Assembly (NCBI RefSeq): GCF_022678645.1
Contig: NZ_JALBWV010000027.1
Location: 1 to 64,000, forward strand
DNA length: 64,000 bases
Direction of reading: 5' to 3'
DNA from: Saccharopolyspora soli
GTDB taxonomy: Bacteria; Actinomycetota; Actinomycetes; Mycobacteriales; Pseudonocardiaceae
Below, piece after piece: positions 1 through 8,976 of this stretch (within the stretch, counting starts at the first letter, position 1; the number at the start of each line of letters is the position of its first letter). The notes under the pieces are model-generated. The model worked only from the letters and a program-made list of their open reading frames with translations. It was not told where the DNA came from and did not search any database. The translations under genes and the position numbers were made by a program.

Positions 1-1
1 A

Positions 2-100
2 TACACGGTCGGGGACCACTTCGACCCGGGCTGGGCCGCCGACATCGTCGCGATGGTCTGGGATGGCATCGCACAGGACCCGGACGGCGACCGGCCGTGA
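2..100 (+). CDS. C-terminal tail of a probable TetR-family regulator (partial)
   Basis: The open frame enters from the left edge and ends with TGA at 98-100, leaving 32 visible residues. The tail has the pattern PGWAADIVAMVWDGIA, which resembles the last helix of TetR/AcrR-type ligand domains where similar alanine/tryptophan-rich ends are common. No DNA-binding domain is visible, so the family is only a suggestion. It is followed by decayed sequence. Only the segment inside the window can be judged. Confidence 0.35.
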   Translation, partial: YTVGDHFDPGWAADIVAMVWDGIAQDPDGDRP

Positions 101-182
101 ACACCCACCGGCGGCCAGTCCTGCGGGACCCCTGGTTCAGCCGGACCTACCTCGGCCCCGTCGCCACCGTCCACAACGGGTC

Positions 183-510
183 GGCCTCGTCGACCTCGTG
201 GTGTCCGCCACCGAGTTGATGCTGCCCAAACCGATCACCGAGGGCCGGGCCGACGAGTGGCGGCGCATGATCGACACCAACCTCATGCGGACGCTGAACG
301 GTCGACGCGGTCAGCAAAGACCTGATCGCCGCGGCGGAGGACGGCCGCACCGCCGACCACGCGGAGCGGGTGGCCGCAATCTTCGATGCCATGCAGCCGC
401 CGTAGCCGTCCGAGTTCGCCGACGCCAGCAGGCCGCGCCAGGTCAACCTGCGCCAGGTGATCCCTGTCCGGACCCGCCGGGCGACGCACCGGCACCACCA
501 TCCCCCCTTA
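183..510 (+). pseudogene. Remnant of a short-chain dehydrogenase/reductase (SDR)
   Basis: The frame at 183-297 reads VDLVVSATELML followed by GRADEWRRMIDTNLM. This matches the central SDR region, where the NAG loop is followed by a helix and the conserved DTN(L/V)xG strand. A second piece around 310-500 ends in a PRQVNLRQV-like string similar to SDR C-termini. The Rossmann glycine motif, the catalytic YxxxK and most of the fold are missing, and stops interrupt the pieces. It is read as a deletion-scarred relic. Assignment rests on short motifs only. Confidence 0.4.
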
Positions 511-1093
511 CAGGCACCCCGGCCTGGATCACAAGATCGCGGCTTTGGTGAGCAGCTCTTCCCACCCGGCTTCGCCTTGGACGACCAGGTCATCCCGCCC
601 CGTGCCGTACTCGGCGTAGCGGGCGGCGGCACGCTTCCCGAGCCGCAGGTAGCAGACGGCCCCAGTAGAGACGCCTGTCGGCAGCAGCTCCAGCCCGGCG
701 ATCCCCAGCATCGCGGCCCGCTTGTGCCCTCCGATGATCGACCCGGATTGAAACAGCACGGTGTACGACGTCTTCCCTGCTGAACAGGACAGGAGCGGTA
801 CCGGCCATGACTGGAAAGGGCTCGTTTATCACGGCATGTCACGCGTTTCGGCCGAGCGTGGGCCGGGGCCGTGCTGGAGCATCGGACAGTTCGACCGTTC
901 CGCGGAGCATGGCATCCCAGATGCGCACCAGCGCCTGGCAACGCCTAGGTGCTGCGTTCCTCAAAGATGGTAAATAAACCGGCGTCGCAGTCGTCTGGGT
1001 TTTGGTGCCGGACGTCTGAGCTTGCCCCCGCAGTCCGGACACCTGATCTGAGGTGGCTATCGGGGACGGTCTGGAGAGCGCTCTGCTGGCATG
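511..1093. other. Unassigned decayed DNA
   Basis: No convincing complete gene was found. A 76-codon minus-strand frame at 529-759 has plausible protein composition (GLELLPTG, RYAEYGTGRDDLVVQGEAGWEEL) but I recognise no family, and it lacks a clear ribosome-binding site and a conserved partner. It may be another gene fragment, consistent with decay on both sides. Confidence 0.3.
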
Positions 1094-1897
1094 TCACAAG
1101 AGCTTGTCCAGGGTGATCGGCCGTTCCCGGATGCGCTTGCCCGTGGCGTGGAACACCGCGTTGGCGATCGCCGAGCCGACGCCGACGAGAGTGATCTCGC
1201 CCAGGCCCTTCGCCCCGAGCGGGTCCGCGACGGTGTCACGTTCACCAGCACCAGGTACTCGGCGAGGCTTGCGTTGGCGAGCCGGCCATCTCGCGGGTCG
1301 GTGGTGGTGTTCTCCAGCAGTGCCATGCCGAGGCCGCCGATCCCTTGGCTGTGGGCCATTTGGGGCTCACCACTTCGCCGGCGTCGTAAACCCCAGCAGC
1401 CGCCGCACTCGTACGAACAGGGAGTAGCGGTCGTTGGTGTTTCCCGGTTCCCGCCCGTTGGGGTAACAAGGGGACGCGGACGCACGGTAATCGTCGTCGC
1501 CTGTTTTTCCGCTGCGTAGTGGACCGTCACGAGCGAGGCGCCGTACGGGGACGCTTGCACCGTCTCCGCAATCACCAGGGCGACCGGCTGTCCGAAGAAG
1601 CGCACCTGGTCGTCTTGGAGGACGTGCAGGCGTTCACCCACCGGCGGATCAATCGGGGTTTGGTGCGGCAGGTAGGGCACAGCTTGGGCGTGTTCAGATG
1701 CGTGAGCACGCGCACAACACCGGGTGCGCGAGCGCGGGGCCAGTGTCGATTCCGGTAATCCGGCCCTTGCCCACTGGCGCGGTGACCTGGACCGCGTACA
1801 TCAGGCCACTCAGTGGAAAGTCTGCGGCGTAGTGGACGCCGCCAGTGGCCTTGAGTGGACCGTCCACCCGGGACCGGGCGATACCGACCTCGGTCAT
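1094..1897 (-). pseudogene. Xanthine dehydrogenase-family molybdopterin-binding subunit, deleted and frameshifted
   Basis: The gene starts at ATG 1897 behind a GGAGG-type site and reads RVDGPLKATGGVHYAADFPLSG, the N-terminal a/b hammerhead of xanthine/aldehyde dehydrogenase molybdenum subunits. A second frame keeps FFGQPVALVIAET. After a break comes the family C-terminus (GGLGMALLENTTTDP and NASLAEYLV, then GAKGLGEITLVGVGSAIANAV and a tail ending ITLDKLL before the stop). Intact family members are about 700 residues or more; only about 265 codons remain here in at least three frames. The molybdopterin-binding core is gone, so it cannot be functional. The start overlaps the stop of the preceding subunit remnant (ATGA). 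Confidence 0.8.
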
Positions 1898-2030
1898 CGC
1901 CGTCCTCCGCTCGTCTCCAGCTGCCGGGTGATCGTGCGCTTCAGCAGCTCCACTTTGAACGCGTTGAACTCCAGCGCAGCCGCTCCGTCGGCGGCGTGGG
2001 CCGCAGCGGACCGCCAGGTCTGCGGAGGTC
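1894..2030 (-). pseudogene. 3' remnant of the FAD-binding subunit of a xanthine dehydrogenase-type enzyme
   Basis: In one minus frame the sequence reads an alanine-rich helix followed by EFNAFKVELLKRTITRQL and a TGA that overlaps the start of the molybdenum subunit as ATGA. The NAFKVEL-RT string is typical of the C-terminal end of the FAD-binding subunit of this enzyme family, and the gene order (FAD subunit, then Mo subunit) is also typical. Only the last 40 or so codons remain; the upstream part has been replaced by unrelated sequence and the next gene. Confidence 0.55.
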
Positions 2031-2134
2031 GACGCAACGAACGGCGGTTGTGTCCACAACCTCCATACAGTTGGTGCGGCTACCCGCCGACCACACACTG
2101 GATCTTCTGGACCCGACGCAAGCCGGTTGCTGTT

Positions 2135-2881
2135 TCAGGCGCGGACCCGACGTTCGACAGCCTCGACATGATCGATCACCGTCCGGGTCACGATGTCGGG
2201 CCGTTCGAGCGGGAGCAGGTGCGCGGCACCGGGAACGACCGAACCGGCCGCGTGGGGCAAGGTCGTCACCAATTTCTCCAGCATGGCTGGGGTCGCGCCG
2301 CCGTCGTCGGCGCCGGTAATGGCGGTCACCGGCGCTTCGATGGCGCCCAGCCACGGCCAGATCTCCAGGTCTGCGCGGCAAAACAGGTCATAGCATGCCA
2401 GGTATGAGCCTCTGTCCTGCCGTCGCAGGAGCGTCGCGAGCTCATCAGCGAGCGGGGCGTCTCGTTCGCGCCACTCGGTACGGAACCACCTCCCGATCAT
2501 CTCGTCCACACCGTCGTCGTGGTTTCGTTGCGCGGCGGCGAACCGCTGCCGTATCCGCATCCGTTCGGTAGCCGTGCGCAATCCGATGGTGCTGACCACG
2601 ACCATCGACCGCACCAACCCCGGACAATCCAGCGCCAGCCTGAGCGCCACGAGCCCGCCGAGGGAGAACCCGACCACGTGTGTGCCCGCTGCGAGGTCCA
2701 CGGCGCCGGCGAGGTCGCGCAGGGACAGTCCCATCGGCGCGGCCGACCGGTCGCCGTGCCCGAGCAGGTCCACCGTTCTCACCTCGAACCGTCGGTTGAG
2801 CTCCGGTGCGCATCGTCGCCACATACCGCGGTCGAGGCCGAGGCCATGGATCAAGGCAACCTGGGGCCGGGCTTGTGCCAT
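2135..2881 (-). CDS. Alpha/beta-fold hydrolase
   Basis: This 248-residue protein has an alpha/beta hydrolase layout: oxyanion region LIHGLGLDRGMW near residue 12, nucleophile elbow GFSLGG near residue 72, and a C-terminal catalytic histidine in GAAHLLPLE. The size and motifs resemble 3-oxoadipate enol-lactonase-like and other small acyl or lactone hydrolases. The substrate cannot be told. Its ATG overlaps the stop of the upstream aldehyde dehydrogenase as TGATG, so it is the last gene of the left arm of the catabolic island. It probably cleaves an ester, lactone or thioester intermediate of that pathway. Confidence 0.85.
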   Translation of the reverse strand: MAQARPQVALIHGLGLDRGMWRRCAPELNRRFEVRTVDLLGHGDRSAAPMGLSLRDLAGAVDLAAGTHVVGFSLGGLVALRLALDCPGLVRSMVVVSTIGLRTATERMRIRQRFAAAQRNHDDGVDEMIGRWFRTEWRERDAPLADELATLLRRQDRGSYLACYDLFCRADLEIWPWLGAIEAPVTAITGADDGGATPAMLEKLVTTLPHAAGSVVPGAAHLLPLERPDIVTRTVIDHVEAVERRVRA

Positions 2882-4347
2882 CAGAACGGGTACTCGCGCG
2901 GCCGGTGCTGCACCGAAATCCAGTGCTCGGTGGTGAACTCCCGGATGACGGCCTCGCTGCCGAACCGGCCGAGACCGGAGTTCTTCTCCCCTCCGAACGG
3001 CATGTTGGCGAGATCGACCACGGGCATGTCGTTGATGTGGGTCATCCCGGCCTCGACTCGGTGGGCGAAGGCAAGGCCGCGTTCTGGGTCACCGGTGAAC
3101 ACGGCACTGGACAATCCGTACTCCGTGTCGTTGGCGAGCCTCAACGCCTGCTCTTCTCCGTCGACGGCGAGGATCGGAACGACCGGACCGAAGATCTCGT
3201 CCACCCCGATGGCCATGTCCGGGGTGACGCCCGTGAACACGTGGGGCGGCAGCAGCTGTCCGGAGACCGGTCCGCCGAGCACCTCGCGCGCGCCCTCGGC
3301 GCGTGCCTGGTCGATCAGCTTGACGAGGCGGGCCAATTGGCGAGGCGTGATGATTGGCCCGATCACGGTGTCCTCGTCGTTTGGGTCACCTGTCTTGAGC
3401 GCGCTGACACGCTCGACGTACCGCTCGACGAATTCGTCGTGGATCTTGGCGTCGACGATGATGCGGTTGGTGGTGATGCAGAGCTGTCCCTGGTGGATGA
3501 ACTTCCCCGCGACCGCGGCCGGCACCGCGAGGTCGAGATCCGCGTCGTCGAGCACGACGAAGGGGTTGTTGCCACCGAGCTCGAGCGTGACGGCCTTGAG
3601 CATCGGCCCGGTCGCCGCCAGCTCGGCGACCCGTCGCCCGACGGCCGTTGATCCCGTGAAGGACAGGATCCGGGGTACCGGATGGCTCAGGAAGTGATCC
3701 CCGATCACCGCCGACGGCCCGGCCACCACGCTGAGCGCTCCGGCGGGCAGGCCGGCTTCCTCGAACACCTTGGCCAGAAGCAGACCACCGGTCACCGGCG
3801 TCTCCCCGGCCGGTTTGATCACGACGGTGTTGCCGAGCGCCAAAGCTGGCGCAAGTGCCCGAACGGTCAGGTGCAGTGGAAAGTTCCACGGCGAGATGAG
3901 TCCAACAACGCCGACGGGTTTGCGGTAGGCGCGGTGTTCCTTGCCCGGGATGTCACCGGGTATGAGCCGCCCCTCGGCGCGGTAGGGCAGGCCGGCCGCA
4001 TCGATGAGCATCGCGAGCACGGCGTTGAGCTCCATGTTCGCCTTGAGCCTGGTGCTGCCGGCCTCCCGGATAAGCCAGCCGACCGTCTCCTCCCGCCTCG
4101 CGGTGAAGACTTCTACTGCGCGGCGCAACACCGCGGCGCGTTCTCCAGGAAGGGCTGCGGCCCACTTCGGCTGCCGCTCGGCCGCGGACCGGAACGCATC
4201 GTCGACGTCGTCCCGCGTGGCCTCGGCGAGCTGAGCCAGCGAGCGTCCTGTGTAGGGATCGGAGACCGTGAGCGTGGACGCGGAACGACCAGGACGCCAG
4301 TCGCCGCCGATGAAGAGGTTCTCGAAGTGGTAAGCGGAAGGTGTCAT
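2881..4347 (-). CDS. NAD(P)-dependent aldehyde dehydrogenase
   Basis: A 488-residue aldehyde dehydrogenase that oxidises an aldehyde to a carboxylic acid in the cytoplasm. Visible motifs are the cofactor-binding SPWNFPLHLT region, FTGSTAVGRRV, the catalytic glutamate motif LELGGNNPF and the catalytic cysteine in GQLCITTN; length is normal. ATG 4347 has a weak GGAC site. An alternative ATG at 4365 overlaps the upstream stop as ATGA and would add six residues. It sits between the aldo/keto reductase and the alpha/beta hydrolase in one operon, suggesting it removes an aldehyde made or shared there. The overall sequence resembles benzaldehyde/vanillin-type dehydrogenases, but the substrate is not determined. 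Confidence 0.92.
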   Translation of the reverse strand: MTPSAYHFENLFIGGDWRPGRSASTLTVSDPYTGRSLAQLAEATRDDVDDAFRSAAERQPKWAAALPGERAAVLRRAVEVFTARREETVGWLIREAGSTRLKANMELNAVLAMLIDAAGLPYRAEGRLIPGDIPGKEHRAYRKPVGVVGLISPWNFPLHLTVRALAPALALGNTVVIKPAGETPVTGGLLLAKVFEEAGLPAGALSVVAGPSAVIGDHFLSHPVPRILSFTGSTAVGRRVAELAATGPMLKAVTLELGGNNPFVVLDDADLDLAVPAAVAGKFIHQGQLCITTNRIIVDAKIHDEFVERYVERVSALKTGDPNDEDTVIGPIITPRQLARLVKLIDQARAEGAREVLGGPVSGQLLPPHVFTGVTPDMAIGVDEIFGPVVPILAVDGEEQALRLANDTEYGLSSAVFTGDPERGLAFAHRVEAGMTHINDMPVVDLANMPFGGEKNSGLGRFGSEAVIREFTTEHWISVQHRPREYPF

Positions 4348-4361
4348 AGTGCTGTCCGTTC

Positions 4362-5348
4362 TCATCGCAGGATCGTGTGGCCCGCCACCGGGTGCGGGGT
4401 GTACGGCGCTTCGAGCGACGACAGCTCGTCGTCGTCGAGTTCGAGTTCGAGTGCGGCAACGGCGTCTTCGAGGTGGCCCACCTTGCTCGCTCCCGCGATG
4501 GGAGCGGTGACGGGCGACCGCCGGCTCAGCCAAGCCAGGGCCACCTGGGCCGGTGGCACGTCATGGACTTTCGCGAGCTCGAGGACACGGTCAACGATGG
4601 CTTTGTCCCCGGAGACATCGTCGTAGAGGGCACGGCCGAAGTTGTCGGTGTCCGACCGCCGGGTCGCTTCTCCCCAGGGCCGGGTGAGCCTGCCGCGGGC
4701 GAGCGGGCTCCACGGCAGTACCCCGATGCTCTGGTCTGCGCAGAACGGCAGCATCTCCCGTTCTTCCTCCCGGTACAGGAGGTTGTAGTGGTTTTGCATA
4801 GACACGAATCGAGTCCAGCCGTGCAGTTCGGCCGTGTACTGGGCTTTCGCGAACTGCCAGGTGTACATCGAGCTCGCACCGAGGTAACGCACCTTTCCGG
4901 CGCGAACCACGTCGTGCAGCGCTTCCATGGTCTCCTCGATCGGCACCGCGGGGTCCCAGCGGTGGATCTGATACAGGTCGACGTGATCGGTCCCCAAGCG
5001 GCGCAGGCTTGCGTCCAGCTCGGCGAAGATCGCTCGCCGGGACAGGCCGCCACCATTGGGTCCCGGTCGCATCCGCCCGTGCACCTTGGTGGCGAGGACG
5101 ACCTCGTCGAGCACGCCGAAGTCCCGCAGGGCCTGTCCGACGATCTCTTCGCTCGAGCCAGCCGAGTACACGTTGGCGGTGTCGAAGAAGGTGATACCGA
5201 GGTCAAGGGCCCGCTGGATGATCACGCGGCTTTCGTCCTCCGGCAGCGTCCACGGATGCCCCCCGCGCCCGGGTTCCCCGAAGCTCATGCAGCCCAGCGC
5301 GAGCGCTGAGACTTCCAATCCCGAACTGCCGAGTCGCACGTACCGCAT
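4362..5348 (-). CDS. Aldo/keto reductase
   Basis: This 328-residue TIM-barrel oxidoreductase begins MRYVRLGSSGLEVSALALG and carries the family's FFDTANVYSAGSSEE segment with catalytic Asp and Tyr, the Lys in ATKVHG and the His in DLYQIHRWD. It should reduce a carbonyl with NADPH. The ATG at 5348 follows a GGAGGA site. It is the first gene of the left operon and is divergent from the enoyl-CoA hydratase at 5466, with a palindrome in the shared promoter region. The substrate is unknown; the operon context suggests interconversion of aldehyde and alcohol intermediates. Confidence 0.92.
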   Translation of the reverse strand: MRYVRLGSSGLEVSALALGCMSFGEPGRGGHPWTLPEDESRVIIQRALDLGITFFDTANVYSAGSSEEIVGQALRDFGVLDEVVLATKVHGRMRPGPNGGGLSRRAIFAELDASLRRLGTDHVDLYQIHRWDPAVPIEETMEALHDVVRAGKVRYLGASSMYTWQFAKAQYTAELHGWTRFVSMQNHYNLLYREEEREMLPFCADQSIGVLPWSPLARGRLTRPWGEATRRSDTDNFGRALYDDVSGDKAIVDRVLELAKVHDVPPAQVALAWLSRRSPVTAPIAGASKVGHLEDAVAALELELDDDELSSLEAPYTPHPVAGHTILR

Positions 5349-5429
5349 CGCTTCGTCTCCTCCGAGTTGAACACGTTTCCCACACCTCGCCGTCGCTCGG
5401 CCCTTGCCAGCGAACTCGGCAGATTTTAT

Positions 5430-5450
5430 ATTACATCGCTGTGACGTAAT
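5430..5450. promoter_or_regulatory. Palindromic operator in divergent promoter region
   Basis: A 21-bp imperfect palindrome with half-sites ATTACaTCgC and GtGAcGTAAT around a central T (lower case marks mismatched positions) lies in an unusually AT-rich patch between the divergent aldo/keto reductase and enoyl-CoA hydratase genes. Eight of ten positions pair. The symmetry and length fit a TetR- or GntR-type dimer site. The TetR gene at 9322-9918 is the nearest candidate regulator, but no matching site was found next to that gene. Confidence 0.55.
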
Positions 5451-5465
5451 ACAAGAGAGGTTCTC

Positions 5466-6173
5466 ATGCCCATCAGCCTCGCCACCGAAGGCCGCGTCGC
5501 GCGGCTGCTGCTGGACCGGCCGGAGCGGCTCAACGCGGCGGACGACGAGATGCTCGACGAAATGCTCGTCCATCTGGAAAAACTGACGGTTGCCAACGGT
5601 GTTGACGTGCTGGTGCTCACGGGTGCGGGGCGCGCGTTCTCTGCCGGCGGCGACCTGCGTCGGCCCGCGCCATCGGGCACCCGCGCCGAGCAAGTCGCGC
5701 GATTGCGTCAGCACGCCCGCTCGGTGGAACTTCTGCGCGGGCTGCCCCAGGTGACCGTCGCGGCGGTGAACGGCGCGTGCGCGGGCCTCGGCGTCGGCTG
5801 GGCCGCGGCGTGCTCGCTGCGGGTGTTGGCAACCTCGGCGGTGGTCAACACCGCCTACCTCGCGGCGGGGCTATCGGGCGACTTCGGGGTCGCGTGGTTG
5901 CTCACCCGCCTGGTGGGTGCCGGAACGGCGGCCGACTGGCTGCTGCGCCCCCGCAAGATTCCGGCGGCCGAGGCACGAGGGTTCGCGTCGGTGCTCGCTC
6001 CCGCCGACGCCTTCGACGACACCGTCGCTGCCGTTGTCGAAGGGATCTGTTCCCTGCGGCCCGAAGCGGTCTCGGGCGCGCTGGTCAACCTGCGGGAGGC
6101 CGAGTTCCTCCCGCTGCCGGAATACCTCGACCGCGAGTCCGGCAGGCACGTCGATGTCCGCATGTCCCGGTGA
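5466..6173 (+). CDS. Enoyl-CoA hydratase/isomerase family protein
   Basis: A 235-residue crotonase-fold protein. It shows the first oxyanion motif in AFSAGGDLR and the second in NGACAGLGVGWA, with the family N-terminus GRVARLLLDRPERLNAAD. Crotonases hydrate or isomerise CoA-bound acyl chains. The usual glutamate pair of true enoyl-CoA hydratases is not evident, since the second region reads LSGDFGVAWLLTRLVG, so the exact reaction is open. The ATG follows a GAGAGG site just downstream of the palindrome at 5430-5450. It heads the right arm of the catabolic island and is slightly short for the family (about 255 is usual). Confidence 0.85.
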   Translation: MPISLATEGRVARLLLDRPERLNAADDEMLDEMLVHLEKLTVANGVDVLVLTGAGRAFSAGGDLRRPAPSGTRAEQVARLRQHARSVELLRGLPQVTVAAVNGACAGLGVGWAAACSLRVLATSAVVNTAYLAAGLSGDFGVAWLLTRLVGAGTAADWLLRPRKIPAAEARGFASVLAPADAFDDTVAAVVEGICSLRPEAVSGALVNLREAEFLPLPEYLDRESGRHVDVRMSR

Positions 6174-6198
6174 AGCACATGGCCCAAAGGTGTAGCCC

Positions 6199-6768
6199 AT
6201 GAGCACGGCTCCCCCGGAAACGCTAGCCACCCGGCCGACGGCCGGCCGGCGATCCGTCCACAAAGTCATGATCGCCGGTGCGCTCGGCACGATGATCGAG
6301 TACTACGACTCCAGCGTCTACGGTTTCCTGGCCACCACGATCGCGCAGGTGTTCTTCCCCGCATCGTCGGCCACCGCAGGACTCCTGTACATGCTCGCGG
6401 TGTTCGGTGCCACGTTCGTCCTGCGTGTTCGCCTACCTGCTCGTCCTCCTGATGGGCAGCGGCTCTGTGACCGCCGCGGTGGCCGCTCAGATCGTGCTCG
6501 GCCAGTTCGAAGCCGCCTACATGGCCGTGATCCTCGCGACAATCGTGGAGGCCTTCCCCGCCCGGGTGCGCGCCAGTGGCGTCGGCTTGGGCGACAACCT
6601 CGCGTCGATCCTCGTCGGCGGCAGCGCCCCTACATCGCCACCTGGCTGATCGCGATCGCTGGCGACGCGAAAGCTTCCACCTGGCTGCTGCTCGTCACCG
6701 CTGTGCTCTCGCTGATCACGGCCCTCTCTCTTCGTGAAACCGCGGGCAGGCCGCTACGCGTCGCCTGA
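6199..6768 (+). pseudogene. MFS transporter (metabolite:H+ symporter type), deleted and frameshifted
   Basis: The start is normal (AAAGGTG site, ATG 6199) and the N-terminus VMIAGALGTMIEYYDSSVYGFLATTIAQVFFP is that of an MHS-type MFS carrier (shown here in part: IEYYDSSVYGFLATTIA). After the second helix the frame jumps to FAYLLVLLMGSGSV, a later transmembrane region, and then to a C-terminal YIATWLIAIAG helix. About 185 of the roughly 430 expected codons remain in two frames, so most helices are missing. It was probably the uptake system for the substrate of the surrounding enzymes. Confidence 0.85.
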
Positions 6769-6787
6769 CCCTCCGGAAAGGATCACC

Positions 6788-8236
6788 ATGACCAGCTGCT
6801 ACCCCAACCCACTGCTCTACCTCAACGGGTCCTGGCACGACGGCGCCGGCCCCGGCTCCGAACCGGTGCTGAACCCCGCCACCGGCGAAGCGATCGGCGT
6901 GCTGCGGCACGCCTCCCCCAAACAGCTCGACCAAGCGCTCGACGCGGCTGCCGACGCTGCCCGGGGCTGGCGGAACACCGCCCCGATCGTCCGCGGGCGA
7001 ATCTTGCGCGACGCGGCCGGCCTCCTGCGCACCAGGCGGGACGAGACCGCGGTAAGCCTGGTGCTGGAACAGGGAAAGCCGCTCGCCGAAGCCTTCGCGG
7101 AGATCGACGCGAGTGCCGACATCCTGGAGTGGTACGCCGAGGAGGGACGGCGCGCCTACGGGAGAGTGATCCCTGGCGAAGCCGGGTCACGCCAGCTCGT
7201 CGTGCCCCAGCCGGTCGGCCCGGTAGTCGCGTTCACTCCGTGGAACTTTCCGGCGACCTCGACGGTCCGCAAGCTCGGCGGCGCGCTCGCTGCCGGCTGC
7301 ACGATCGTCGTCAAGCCTTCGGAAGAGACCCCGGCAACCCCCATGGCGCTATTCGCAGCGCTCCACGACGCGGGGCTGCCAGCTGGAGTGGCCAACCTGG
7401 TGTTCGGTGTCCCGGCCGACGTGGCCAGCCATCTCCTCGCCGGTCCCGCCGTGCGCAAACTGTCGCTCACCGGGTCCGTTGCGGTGGGGCGGCACCTCTC
7501 CGCGCTGGCCGCGAGCCGCGACATCGTCACCACCATGGAGCTCGGCGGCAATGCGCCGGTGGTGGTCTTCGACGACGTGGACGTCCGCGCCGTCGCCGCG
7601 GAACTCGCCGCGGCGAAGTTCCGGAACGCGGGGCAGGTGTGCAACGTGCCCAGCCGGTTCTTCGTGCACGAAGCCATCGCAGGCCCCTTCATTCGAGAAC
7701 TCGCCGATCTGGCCCGTGAGGTGAAGACGGGCGACGGGCTCGCCCCGGGCACGCGGATGGGACCGTTGGCGAACCAGCGCCGGCTGGACGCCGTCACCAA
7801 GCTGGTCGATGACGCTGTGACCGGCGGCGCCACCGTAGTCGCGGGCGGCCGGCGTGGTGCCGGGCCTGGCTACTTCTACCAACCCACCGTCCTTTCCGGA
7901 TTCTCGGACGAGGCACCGGTGTTCGCCGAGGAGGTGTTCGGGCCGGTGATCCCGGTGACGACCTTCCGCGACACCGACGACGTCCTGCGCCGCGCGAACG
8001 CCAGCAGCTACGGCCTGGGCGGCTTCGTCTTCACCGCATCGCTCGACCGCGCAACCCGGGGGGCCGACGAGCTGGAGACCGGCATGGTCGGCGTGAACAC
8101 GACGGTCCTTTCCCGAGCGGAGACCCCATTCGGCGGGATCAAAGCCTCCGGGCACGGCCAGGAAAGCGGTGTCGAAGGTCTGGACGCTTACCTCGTGCGC
8201 AAGACCATCCTGCAACATCCGGCGGTGACGGCATGA
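6788..8236 (+). CDS. NAD(P)-dependent aldehyde dehydrogenase (succinate-semialdehyde type)
   Basis: A 482-residue aldehyde dehydrogenase with catalytic Glu251 in MELGGNAPV, catalytic Cys285 in GQVCNVPSR, and the cofactor motifs FTPWNFPATS and LTGSVAVGR. Length and the LEQGKPLAEA segment are close to the succinate-semialdehyde/alpha-ketoglutarate-semialdehyde dehydrogenase group. The ATG follows GGAAAGG. Its stop overlaps the start of the following SDR (ATGA), so the two are translated together. It would oxidise an aldehyde or semialdehyde intermediate of the island pathway to the acid. Confidence 0.92.
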   Translation: MTSCYPNPLLYLNGSWHDGAGPGSEPVLNPATGEAIGVLRHASPKQLDQALDAAADAARGWRNTAPIVRGRILRDAAGLLRTRRDETAVSLVLEQGKPLAEAFAEIDASADILEWYAEEGRRAYGRVIPGEAGSRQLVVPQPVGPVVAFTPWNFPATSTVRKLGGALAAGCTIVVKPSEETPATPMALFAALHDAGLPAGVANLVFGVPADVASHLLAGPAVRKLSLTGSVAVGRHLSALAASRDIVTTMELGGNAPVVVFDDVDVRAVAAELAAAKFRNAGQVCNVPSRFFVHEAIAGPFIRELADLAREVKTGDGLAPGTRMGPLANQRRLDAVTKLVDDAVTGGATVVAGGRRGAGPGYFYQPTVLSGFSDEAPVFAEEVFGPVIPVTTFRDTDDVLRRANASSYGLGGFVFTASLDRATRGADELETGMVGVNTTVLSRAETPFGGIKASGHGQESGVEGLDAYLVRKTILQHPAVTA

Positions 8237-8976
8237 ACACCGTGCTCGTGACCGGCGCGGCAGGCGGGGTGGGCACCGCAGTGGCCATCAGCCTGCACGA
8301 GAGGGGACAGCGCGTGGCGCTCCTCGACCGGGACGCCGAAGGAGCCGCCGCTCTGGCGAAGTCATTGGCCCCGTACGGAACGACGGCCCTTCCCATTGCC
8401 GCGGATGTCACCGAGCCTGACAGCGTCGACGGCGCGGTGAGGGCTGTCGTCGAGGCGTGGGGACCGCTCGACAGGATCGTCTGCTGCGCGGGCCTCGCCA
8501 CGGCCGCGAAACCGTTCACCGACACCCCGCTCGCCACCTGGCACCAGGCACTGGACGTGAACCTAATGGGAGCGGTCCACACAGCTCGCGCGGCAATCCC
8601 GCAGCTACGCGATGGCGGCGCGATCGTGCTCGTCAGTTCGGTAGCCGGCGTCCGCTCCAGGGCGGGGCTCTCGGCCTACTGCGCGGCGAAAGCCGCAGTG
8701 AACTCGCTGACCCAGACCCTGGCCCTCGAGCTCGCCGACCGGCGGATCCGGGTCAACTGCGTCGCACCGGGCTCGCTCGACACCGGCATGTTCGCCCAGT
8801 TCGGCCGGCCGGGTGAGTCCACAGCGGACATGGTCGCCCGCTACGCCCCGGGAATCCCCCTAGGGAGGCTGGGCACACCGCAGGAAATCGCCACCGCTGT
8901 GCAGTTTCTGCTCGACCACAGCGCTTCATTCCTCACGGGACAGGTGCTGTCGGTGGACGGAGGCCGATCACTGTGA
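8233..8976 (+). CDS. Short-chain dehydrogenase/reductase (FabG-like)
   Basis: A 247-residue classical SDR. It has the NAD(P)-binding TGAAGGVG near residue 7, a CCAG variant of the usual NNAG, the catalytic Ser in VLVSSVAGV, the YCAAK active site and the C-terminal GQVLSVDGG. It interconverts a hydroxyl and a ketone, perhaps a 3-hydroxyacyl-CoA in this setting. ATGA overlaps join it to the aldehyde dehydrogenase upstream and to the CoA-transferase remnant downstream, so it is central in a tightly packed operon. Confidence 0.92.
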   Translation: MNTVLVTGAAGGVGTAVAISLHERGQRVALLDRDAEGAAALAKSLAPYGTTALPIAADVTEPDSVDGAVRAVVEAWGPLDRIVCCAGLATAAKPFTDTPLATWHQALDVNLMGAVHTARAAIPQLRDGGAIVLVSSVAGVRSRAGLSAYCAAKAAVNSLTQTLALELADRRIRVNCVAPGSLDTGMFAQFGRPGESTADMVARYAPGIPLGRLGTPQEIATAVQFLLDHSASFLTGQVLSVDGGRSL

